A DNA stretch of 64,000 nt from Verrucomicrobiia bacterium (GTDB taxonomy: Bacteria > Verrucomicrobiota > Verrucomicrobiia > Limisphaerales > Pedosphaeraceae), in assembly GCA_036268055.1 (NCBI GenBank), contig DATAUW010000037.1, forward strand, positions 1 to 64,000. The letters run 5' to 3'. The notes below the pieces were generated by a model. The model did not search any database, was not told the origin of the DNA, and saw only the letters and a list, made by a program, of their open reading frames with translations. The position numbers were made by a program, and so were the translations under genes. Shown piece after piece: positions 57,030 to 64,000 of the stretch (its first letter is position 1; each line of letters begins with the position of its first letter).

Positions 57030-58184
57030 ATGAAAACCCGGCACGCCCACAAGCATCTCGAAATCTCGCGGTATTTGCTTTCCGAAATTGCCAGTGGAAA
57101 ATACACTGAGACCGACCGGCTCCCAAGTGAGGTGCAACTGGCCAAGCGATTTAAAGTTTCACGCCCCACCGCCGCCCGAGCCTTGCGCGACCTAACTACC
57201 GAAGGAATCATCGAGCGACGGGCGGGCTCTGGCTCCTATGTCCGCAACAAGGCCAACGCCGCACCCACCACGCGTCAAATCGGCCTGCTGATTCCTGGTT
57301 TGGGAACCACCGAAATTTTTGAGATCATCTGCGGCGAACTCGCCAGCCTCGCTCGCATCAGCGAATACTCCCTATTGTGGGGTGGCTCGACACATCCGCG
57401 CGTGGACAAGGATGGCAGTCGCGAACATGCCCGGGAAATTTGCGAACAATTTATCGAGCGCAAAGTCACCGGCGTTTTTTTCGCGCCCTTTGAACTTACC
57501 GTCGGCAAGGACGAAATAAATCGAAACATCGCCGACCGCTTCAGCGAGGCTTGCATCCCGATGGTTCTTTTGGATCGCGACCTCGCGGTGTTTCCCCAGA
57601 ACGGTCATTTTGATTTGATCGGCCTGGACAATGTCGCCGCTGGCTACATGCTTGCGGAGCATTTGATCAAGCTTGGATGCAAGCGGTTGGCTTTTTTGAT
57701 GCGCCCACTTTCGGCGCCGACGGTTGAGCGACGCTATGCCGGTGCGCGCGAAGCTCTGGCCCGCCACAAGCTGGAGGTCTATCCCGACTGGCTGCAAGTC
57801 GGCAATCCGCAAGATGAAAAATTTGTGTCCTCCCTCGTTGCGGGCAATAAATGGGACGCGGTTATTTGCGCCAACGACTTCACCGCCGCGCAATTAATCC
57901 GCACGCTCGAAAATGCCCGCTTCCATGTGCCACAGGATATTCGCGTGGCGGGCTTTGACGATGCCAAGTATGCGACCCTCGTGAGCGTCCCGATCACGAC
58001 AATCCAACAACCTTGCAAAGACATCGCCTCGGTGGCCTTTCAAACCATGCTAAGCCGGGTGGCGGATCCCACCCTGCCTGCGCGACACATCATGCTTCCG
58101 CCGCGCCTTGTGGTGCGCGAATCCTGCGGCGCGTATCTGCGTCAAAAACATAAAATGGATCATCGCGAAGAACGGGGTCGCTAA
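57030..58184 (+). CDS. GntR-type regulator with LacI-like sugar-binding domain (AraR-like)
   Basis: A 384-aa protein. Residues 1-75 form a GntR winged helix (YTETDRLPSEVQLAKRFKVS, then RPTAARALRDLTTEGIIERR). Residues about 83-370 resemble the periplasmic-binding-protein fold of LacI regulators (QIGLLIPGLGTTEIFEIICG, LDNVAAGYMLAEHLIKLGCK, DIRVAGFDDAKYATLVSVP). This combination is that of B. subtilis AraR. It is divergent from the fructan operon, with two TTGT-N4-ACAA boxes between. Likely a sugar-responsive repressor of its own gene and of that operon; the inducer is probably a fructan-derived sugar, though this is not shown by the sequence. Confidence 0.88.
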   Translation: MKTRHAHKHLEISRYLLSEIASGKYTETDRLPSEVQLAKRFKVSRPTAARALRDLTTEGIIERRAGSGSYVRNKANAAPTTRQIGLLIPGLGTTEIFEIICGELASLARISEYSLLWGGSTHPRVDKDGSREHAREICEQFIERKVTGVFFAPFELTVGKDEINRNIADRFSEACIPMVLLDRDLAVFPQNGHFDLIGLDNVAAGYMLAEHLIKLGCKRLAFLMRPLSAPTVERRYAGAREALARHKLEVYPDWLQVGNPQDEKFVSSLVAGNKWDAVICANDFTAAQLIRTLENARFHVPQDIRVAGFDDAKYATLVSVPITTIQQPCKDIASVAFQTMLSRVADPTLPARHIMLPPRLVVRESCGAYLRQKHKMDHREERGR

Positions 58185-58561
58185 ATTATCGAACACTGCG
58201 GAGTTGGGCGTTCATCGTCTCTTAAACAACCCTATTTTACTTGAGTTCCCGGTAAAAATGCTCAAGCTCTGACGTCATTTCCAAGCTCCTCAAGAGGCTT
58301 CGAATGATTGCGGAATTTTTTTCAGCCGCATCAATAGGCAAATCAATTCCCGTCGTTTACGAATCAGAAAGTCAATGGCTTGTTTGCTGTTCAATAATGC
58401 GTTGTGGCACGAAGAAATATCCTCAATAAAATTCCCGCTGCCTTGCCAATTTCCTGGGATGATATAATGACAAGCTCAAGACCCGGCCAACGAACCGTGG
58501 ATCTACAATTCAAATCCGGGCGTCATTATTTGCGAGTTTCAATTTCCGTCGCGCAGCGTTC
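58185..58561. other. Intergenic region before ECF sigma gene
   Basis: About 377 bp without a convincing gene. I see only a weak stem around TGCGG/CCGCA near 58308-58330 with a T7 run in its loop. The promoter for the sigma factor gene must lie here, but no clear element could be identified. Confidence 0.4.
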
Positions 58562-59122
58562 ATGAGCGAGGATTCAAATCTATTTGACCGGGCTGGGGCT
58601 TGCGATCCCCGGGCGGCGGAAAAATTGTTGCCGCTCGTCTATGCGGAACTGCGCCGACTGGCCGCGCAAAAAATGTCCGCCGAACCGCCCGGCCACACGT
58701 TGCAACCGACCGCGCTGGTTCATGAGGCATGGCTGCGGCTCGCGGGCGAAAAAGAATTCGCCAATCGCGCCCATTTCTTTGCCGCTGCCGCTGAAGCCAT
58801 GCGGCGGATTCTCATCGAACGCGCGCGGCGGCGCATGACGGCCAAGCGCGGTGGCGGCGCGGAACGGGTGGACGCCGATGAAATCGAAATCGCCGCGCCC
58901 ACGGTTGACGATGAGGCATTATTGCGGCTGGATGAGGCGCTCGAAAAATATTCGGCGCTGGATGCGCGCAAAGCGGAACTGGTAAAGCTGCGCTACTTCG
59001 CGGGAATGAATTACGAAGAGGCGTCCACGGCGCTGGGCATTGCCGTGCCGACGGCGAAGGAATGGTGGGCTTACGCGCGCGCGTGGCTCGCGGTGGAAAT
59101 GCGCACAGCTCCGCCGAACTAA
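58562..59122 (+). CDS. ECF sigma factor (Planctomycetes/Verrucomicrobia Ser/Thr-kinase-associated group)
   Basis: A 186-aa protein. Region 2 contains LLPLVYAELRRLAAQKMSAE and GHTLQPTALVHEAWLRL; region 4 contains RKAELVKLRYFAGMNYEEAS and TALGIAVPTAKEWWAYARAW. These are signatures of the ECF group (TIGR02999/PF07638 type) usually encoded next to Hanks-type kinases, as here, 74 bp downstream. It would redirect RNA polymerase to its regulon; no anti-sigma factor gene is adjacent, so control through the kinase is the standard inference. Confidence 0.92.
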   Translation: MSEDSNLFDRAGACDPRAAEKLLPLVYAELRRLAAQKMSAEPPGHTLQPTALVHEAWLRLAGEKEFANRAHFFAAAAEAMRRILIERARRRMTAKRGGGAERVDADEIEIAAPTVDDEALLRLDEALEKYSALDARKAELVKLRYFAGMNYEEASTALGIAVPTAKEWWAYARAWLAVEMRTAPPN

Positions 59123-59196
59123 ATTGCATAACAAATATGCGCGATTATTTCTCCATACTTTCCCGTCCGCCAAAGCGCATTGAAGGATAGAAACTA

Positions 59197-61737
59197 TTGA
59201 GCGCACCCGAACAAACTACGCCCACGCCGCAACAACGCGAAGAAACTCTCTTTGCTGCTGCGTTGAAATTTCCGCCACCCGAGCGCGCTGCTTTTCTCAA
59301 TGGCGCGTGCAAGGACAACCCGCCTTTGCGCCAGCGTCTCGACGCCTTGCTTGCAGCGCATGAGAGTGAAGATGCGCTACCGCAAACGCCTTTGGATTCA
59401 TCGGACCTCAAAGCCAAAATCGAACCACCGGACGAATATCTCGGGCGGATGATCGGACGTTACAAGGTGCTGGAAAAAATTGGTGAAGGCGGTTGTGGTG
59501 TAGTGTATGTCGCCGAACAGACCGAACCGGTGCGACGCCAGATCGCGCTCAAGCTCATCAAGCTCGGCATGGATACCCGCGCGGTCGTCGCGCGATTCGA
59601 AGCCGAACGGCAAGCGCTCGCGTTGATGGATCATCCGAACATCGCGAAAGTTCTCGACGGCGGCACGACGGATACGGGCCGGCCTTACTTCGTCATGGAA
59701 CTGGTGCGCGGGATGAAAATCACCGCGCTCTGTGACCAGCAGAAATTAAGCACGGCGGAACGCATCAAACTTTTCGTCCAGGTCTGCCAGGCAGTGCAGC
59801 ACGCGCATCAAAAGGGAATCATCCATCGCGACCTCAAGCCTTCCAATGTTTTTGTCAGCATGCACGATGGCGTGGCGGTGACCAAGGTGATTGACTTCGG
59901 CATCGCCAAGGCCATCGGCAACGAGTCGCTTACGGACAAAACCATTTATACCGCGCTGGATCAATTCATCGGCACGCCCGCCTACATGAGTCCCGAGCAG
60001 GCATCGCGCAGCGGACTGGACATTGATACTCGCACCGACATTTATTCGCTGGGTGTATTGCTTTACGAATTGCTCACGGGCCGCACGCCGTTTGATACGA
60101 AGACGCTTTTGGATTCCGGCTTTGACCACATGCTGCGCATCATCCGCGAGGAGGAACCGCCGCGGCCGAGCAATCGCCTGAGCACGTTGCAGGCGGCTGA
60201 GATGACCACCGTCGCGCTCGCGCGGCAATCTGAACCACCGCGATTGATCCATGCCATCCGTGGCGACCTCGACTGGATCGCGATGAAGTGTCTTGAGAAG
60301 GACCGCACGCGGCGTTACGAAACGGCCAGCGCGCTTGCCGCAGACATCCTGCGCCATTTGGAGAACGAACCGATTGTCGCGCGTCCGCCCAGTGCTTCGT
60401 ACCGTTTTCAAAAATTGGTGCAGCGAAATAAATTGGCCGTTGCGTCGGCGGCGATTGTTTTTCTCGCGCTTTTGCTTGGCGCGACCATCAGCACCTGGCA
60501 GGCGGTTCGCGCGATTCGAGCTGAACGCGAACAGACCCATTTGCGCACGCTTGCCGATGCGGGAGAGAAAAAAGCACGGACAGAAGCCGCGCGCAGCGAA
60601 CAGACCGCCCGCTTTCTCAAGGACATGCTCCGCGGGATCGGGCCATCCGCCGCCCTTGGACGCGACACGACGATGTTGCGGGAAATTTTGGACAAGACCA
60701 CGAAACGGGTGGACGCGGACTTGAAGGATGAACCCGAGGCGCAGTTGGATCTTCGCCTCACGCTCGCGCGCGTCTATTTCGATTTGCAGGATTATGCGAC
60801 GACGGAAAAGATGTCACGCGAAACCTTTCAGTTGGCGCAGACGCATTTTGGCGACGCCAGCCCGGACGCCGCGGAAGCGTTGCATTGGCGCGCGATGGCC
60901 TTGATGCGGCTGCGCGATCTGGAAATTGCCGAAGGCGTCGCCCGCCAATCACTCGCGATGCAAACGAAGTTGCACGGCCAGGGCAGCAGTGAAGAAGCGT
61001 CCGTGCTGTGCATCCTGGGCGACGTTCTTCGGCACGAAGGAAAAAATGCCGAGGCGGAAACCGATTTTCGCCGGGCGCTGGCCATTCGCAAAAATCATTT
61101 CGGCGATGAAGACGATGAAGTCGCGTGGGCGCTGGAAGGTTTTGGCTTCGCGCTTTCCGCGCAAGGCAAGATGGACGAAGCGAAAACAGCCGCCCGCGAG
61201 GCCTTGGCGATCATGCGGAAAAATCACGGCGACGAGCATCCCTATACCAGCTTTGAATATTGGTGTCTCGGATCTTTCCTCGTGGACGGCACGCCGGATG
61301 AAGTGGCCGAAGCCGAAGTGGATTTGCGGAAGGCCATTGAGATTCAGGAAAAAACCGTCGGCAAAGGAAAATGGAGCCAGGCGTGGATGCATCACCATCT
61401 CGCCATCGCTTTGTCAAAACGCAACCAGCCGATAGAAGCGGAGGAACATTTCCGCGAGGCGCTGGACATCGCCAGAAAAGAAGGTCCTGATCGCTCGGAC
61501 ATGATCCAGTTGATCTTGGGCTACGTGACTTTCCTGCGGCACAACCAGCGCTCCGCCGACGCCCGCCCACTCGCCGAGGAAGCCGTCGCTATTTGCCGCC
61601 GTCATTCGAGCCATCTCTGGGCGTCAAGAACCCGGCGGGCCGTGACCGCGCTCAAAGGCGTGCTGGCTGAAACGGGTGACACCGATGCACTTGCGAAGTT
61701 GAATGTAGAATTTGCTCCCGCTTCCCGCCCCGATTGA
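59197..61737 (+). CDS. Membrane Ser/Thr protein kinase with TPR repeats
   Basis: An 846-aa protein with a TTG start preceded by GAAGGA. Kinase domain about 85-345: glycine loop IGEGGCGVVY, catalytic HRDLKPSN with D212, DFG with D233, and GTPAYMSPEQASRSG. A membrane helix lies near 413-437 (LAVASAAIVFLALLLGATIS). The C-terminal half has tetratricopeptide-like repeats (AEGVARQSLAMQTKLHGQGS, AETDFRRALAIRKNHFGDED). The N-terminal 80 residues resemble the short leader seen in ECF-linked kinases (FPPPERAAFLNGAC). It probably controls the adjacent sigma factor. Confidence 0.93.
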   Translation: MSAPEQTTPTPQQREETLFAAALKFPPPERAAFLNGACKDNPPLRQRLDALLAAHESEDALPQTPLDSSDLKAKIEPPDEYLGRMIGRYKVLEKIGEGGCGVVYVAEQTEPVRRQIALKLIKLGMDTRAVVARFEAERQALALMDHPNIAKVLDGGTTDTGRPYFVMELVRGMKITALCDQQKLSTAERIKLFVQVCQAVQHAHQKGIIHRDLKPSNVFVSMHDGVAVTKVIDFGIAKAIGNESLTDKTIYTALDQFIGTPAYMSPEQASRSGLDIDTRTDIYSLGVLLYELLTGRTPFDTKTLLDSGFDHMLRIIREEEPPRPSNRLSTLQAAEMTTVALARQSEPPRLIHAIRGDLDWIAMKCLEKDRTRRYETASALAADILRHLENEPIVARPPSASYRFQKLVQRNKLAVASAAIVFLALLLGATISTWQAVRAIRAEREQTHLRTLADAGEKKARTEAARSEQTARFLKDMLRGIGPSAALGRDTTMLREILDKTTKRVDADLKDEPEAQLDLRLTLARVYFDLQDYATTEKMSRETFQLAQTHFGDASPDAAEALHWRAMALMRLRDLEIAEGVARQSLAMQTKLHGQGSSEEASVLCILGDVLRHEGKNAEAETDFRRALAIRKNHFGDEDDEVAWALEGFGFALSAQGKMDEAKTAAREALAIMRKNHGDEHPYTSFEYWCLGSFLVDGTPDEVAEAEVDLRKAIEIQEKTVGKGKWSQAWMHHHLAIALSKRNQPIEAEEHFREALDIARKEGPDRSDMIQLILGYVTFLRHNQRSADARPLAEEAVAICRRHSSHLWASRTRRAVTALKGVLAETGDTDALAKLNVEFAPASRPD

Positions 61738-61931
61738 TCTTCCCGGTTCGCCGGGCTTAAACCAGCGCGGCGCGGCATTTTTCCAAGCAACTCGTCCTAT
61801 CCTCAAACCGGAATAAAATATTTTAAAGATTTCGACCTACTTTCTGCGGAGGATTCGCGCATTGAGTAATGGAACGGCTCTCGAAGATTTCTTCAGGGTC
61901 ATTCCATCAACTAAACCCAGTAAAACCGACT

Positions 61932-63590
61932 ATGATCAAAACCAAAAAAATTCTCCTCGCCGTTGGGCTGTGCCATCTGCTTGCCCTGCCCGTCTTCGCC
62001 CAGGGAACCGCCTTCACCTATCAGGGCCGCCTAAACTCCGGCGCCGATCCGGCCAGCGGCAGTTATGACCTTCAATTTACCCTGTTCACAAACAGTTCTG
62101 GCGGCACCGCCGTTGCTGGTCCGATGGTCAACACAGCGACCCCTGTGAGCAACGGCCTCTTCACGGTGACTGTGGATTTTGGCCACGCCTTCACCGGCAC
62201 CAGCAACTGGCTCGAACTCGCCGTGCGCACCAATGGCGCCGCAAGCTTCTCCCCGCCATTGACCCCGCGCCAGCAGGTGACGCCCGCGCCTTACGCCATC
62301 ACCAGCGCCAGTCTTAGCGGTTCGTTGCCGACGGCGCAATTAACGGGAACCATCGCTCCGGCGAACCTCGCCAATGGAACCATCACCTCGAATTTGCTGG
62401 CGGCGGGCAGTGTGGGTTCGACCCAACTCGCTCCCAATATTGGTATTTGGAACCAGGCGGGCCCCATCCTTTCGTATGACGGCGGCAACGTGGGCATTGG
62501 TGTGTCCAATCCCACCGATGTATTGGATGTCACACTCGGCGGAATCATCGGAAACAACACGACCAGTGTCACCGAGCACGACCCAAGTAATCGGGGGACC
62601 AAAGTCAGTTTCGGCTACAAGGATGCTAATTCACAGGACTTCAACGGCATGTCGGCGGTGGTTGATCCTGGCCTGCAGGGCTGCGGCAATTCCGGCGACG
62701 TGCTCTTCTACACCTGGCAGTGCGATACTGCCACTACCCGTGAAGTCATGCGGATTAATGGCTTCGGCTTCGTCGGCATCGGCAACACCAATCCGATCTT
62801 CCCGCTTCAAGTCAATGGCGAAGTCGCGGCAACATCCTTCGCCGGCTCCGGCAACGATCTGACCGGAGTGGCCTTGCTTGGGTCCAAAAACACGTTTTCC
62901 ACTGACCAAACGGTTAACGGGCAGGTTGTCGCTGGAGGCGCATCGGCGGCTCTCATGCTGGAGGATCGCTTTCACCCCGCCAATGGATTTGGCTGGCAAT
63001 GGGTCTCGGATAATACCGGTTTGAACGCTTCACGCGTTGATGGCGGCGGCCCCACCGAACGATTTACGATCACCACCAACGGCAACGTTGGCATCGGGAC
63101 GAGCACGCCAAATAGCGATTCCTCATTGCAAGTGAATGGCCTGGTGCGCATGGGTTCTGAAACCGGAACCTCCGAAGCGCCCACCCGTTCTATTTTGATA
63201 CGTCGAATCAACAGCACTTCGAGCGCCGTCGGCCAGATAGTGGCGAGAGGTCTGACCTTTGGAGGGAACGTTATTACTTTGGAGCGGGATGGCACACCCG
63301 GTGGACTCGTACTTAAAGCAGGCCCGGTTGCCGGCGATGCGCAAATTGTTGGATTTGGGATTAATACCAGCAACACCATGGTACCTTTCCAAAATATTTT
63401 TTATGGAGCGGCGTCCGCATCCGTGCAGGTTTTCACGGACGCCCAAAAGATTTCCTATTTGCGACTCTCGTTTGGGGATGCCTTTAATCCGGCGGATTTT
63501 ACTACCGTTGAAATGATGCGATTCGTTGATAATCTGGGTAATAATACGGCCAACTGGATAGGAACTGTCACATCCACAGTCAACCAGTGA
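61932..63590 (+). CDS. Exported repeat protein with trimeric tail-fibre-like features
   Basis: About 552 aa from the ATG at 61932, which opens a signal peptide (TKKILLAVGLCHLLALPVFA). The early FTYQGRLNSGADPASGSYDL motif is common to a Verrucomicrobia/Planctomycetes secreted family. The rest has Gly/Thr/Asn-rich stretches with VGIGVSNPTDVLDVTLGG, VGIGNTNPIFPLQVNG and VGIGTSTPNSDSSLQVNG, as in phage tail-fibre or adhesin stalks. No C-terminal intramolecular chaperone domain is apparent. Probably extracellular; function unknown. Confidence 0.7.
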   Translation: MIKTKKILLAVGLCHLLALPVFAQGTAFTYQGRLNSGADPASGSYDLQFTLFTNSSGGTAVAGPMVNTATPVSNGLFTVTVDFGHAFTGTSNWLELAVRTNGAASFSPPLTPRQQVTPAPYAITSASLSGSLPTAQLTGTIAPANLANGTITSNLLAAGSVGSTQLAPNIGIWNQAGPILSYDGGNVGIGVSNPTDVLDVTLGGIIGNNTTSVTEHDPSNRGTKVSFGYKDANSQDFNGMSAVVDPGLQGCGNSGDVLFYTWQCDTATTREVMRINGFGFVGIGNTNPIFPLQVNGEVAATSFAGSGNDLTGVALLGSKNTFSTDQTVNGQVVAGGASAALMLEDRFHPANGFGWQWVSDNTGLNASRVDGGGPTERFTITTNGNVGIGTSTPNSDSSLQVNGLVRMGSETGTSEAPTRSILIRRINSTSSAVGQIVARGLTFGGNVITLERDGTPGGLVLKAGPVAGDAQIVGFGINTSNTMVPFQNIFYGAASASVQVFTDAQKISYLRLSFGDAFNPADFTTVEMMRFVDNLGNNTANWIGTVTSTVNQ

Positions 63591-63636
63591 GTCGCTCATT
63601 TTTCCTAAATGACACTTATGCGATCAATTCAACCTT

Positions 63637-64000
63637 ATGAATGCTCGATTCAATATGTCTAAGTTGGCCCCAGCCTTCGCCCTTCTTCTCTTGGCGGCGG
63701 CCGGAGCCGATCTTCAGGCACAAACCTATACCGTGGACTGGCACAAAATCGCCGGTGGCGGCGGCACCAGCACCAACGCACAATTCACCATCACCGGAAC
63801 CATCGGCCAGCACGACGCTACTGCCACGATGAGCGCGGGTGGTTTCTCCGTCACCGGCGGATTCTGGAGCATCATCAACCTCGTGCCCACGCCCGGCGCT
63901 CCCGCGCTCACCATCGTCGCAACCGGTCCGAACAGTGTGAAAGTTTTCTGGCTTGATCCCGCAGTAAACACCTTCACGCTCCAACAAAACATAGATGCGT
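63637..64000 (+). CDS. Secreted protein, 5' fragment
   Basis: A partial gene that runs off the window. The translation begins MNARFNMSKLAPAFALLLLA, a signal peptide, then YTVDWHKIAGGGGTSTNAQF and FSVTGGFWSIINLVPTPGAP. That GGGTSTNAxF...GGFW pattern is a recurring short secreted domain in Verrucomicrobia, often followed by a sandwich module such as the one starting here (LTIVATGPNSVKVFWLDPA). It is 46 bp after the tail-fibre-like gene and may be co-transcribed with it. Function unknown. Confidence 0.7.
   Translation, partial: MNARFNMSKLAPAFALLLLAAAGADLQAQTYTVDWHKIAGGGGTSTNAQFTITGTIGQHDATATMSAGGFSVTGGFWSIINLVPTPGAPALTIVATGPNSVKVFWLDPAVNTFTLQQNIDA

Overview
The window looks like a chromosomal segment of a free-living Verrucomicrobiota bacterium, probably a Pedosphaera/Limisphaerales-type soil or freshwater polysaccharide degrader. 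This is inferred from gene content, not from a marker gene. The evidence is: pseudopilins with the [17 protein letters not shown] start and a late FADGHAE-type motif; a DUF1592/DUF1552 pair; an ECF sigma factor next to a Ser/Thr kinase with repeats; a sensor kinase with predicted extracytoplasmic OB-like domains; very large secreted modular proteins; and many glycoside hydrolases. I saw no rRNA, tRNA, CRISPR array or insertion sequence.

Layout. (1) 1-6198, minus strand: a five-gene alpha-mannan or N-glycan utilisation operon (GH92, serine hydrolase, GH76, sugar-porter MFS, and the start of a FucP-like permease). (2) 6518-13740: a zinc alcohol dehydrogenase, then a small Cys/His exported protein, an RND adaptor and a CzcA-type RND pump, with a convergent TolC-type outer-membrane factor. 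(3) 13863-18729: a small exported protein, a sensor kinase/NarL-type response regulator pair, and a GH2-like hydrolase. (4) 18.8-32 kb: a REP-like inverted repeat, a di-haem DUF1111-type protein with adhesive modules, a pseudopilin, and two large secreted modular proteins of 901 and about 1850 aa. (5) 32-42.7 kb, plus strand: GH106, DUF2911, and a tightly coupled run of PIG-L deacetylase, a 51-aa membrane protein, an SSS symporter, a compact BshC-like protein, BshB1 and BshA. (6) 42.7-43.3 kb: duplicated hairpin-rich intergenic repeats. (7) 43.6-47.6 kb: the DUF1592/DUF1552 pair. (8) 47.6-58.2 kb: a fructan locus (PfkB kinase, GH32, a 1621-aa PATR protein, a pseudopilin) with a divergent GntR/LacI-type regulator. 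(9) 58.5-64 kb: an ECF sigma factor, a Ser/Thr kinase, and two secreted proteins.

How the parts work together. Three polysaccharide programmes are visible: mannan, rhamnose-containing glycans and fructan. Two pseudopilins sit beside large surface-type proteins that share a repeated EPFNY-type module. The two strongest leads are these. First, a 7-2-7 inverted heptamer (CTACCCA-N2-TGGGTAG type) lies in the same orientation 100-145 bp upstream of three genes, one of them immediately downstream of the NarL-type regulator gene, which suggests a regulon. Second, a bacillithiol operon appears to carry a BshC-like protein about half the usual length.
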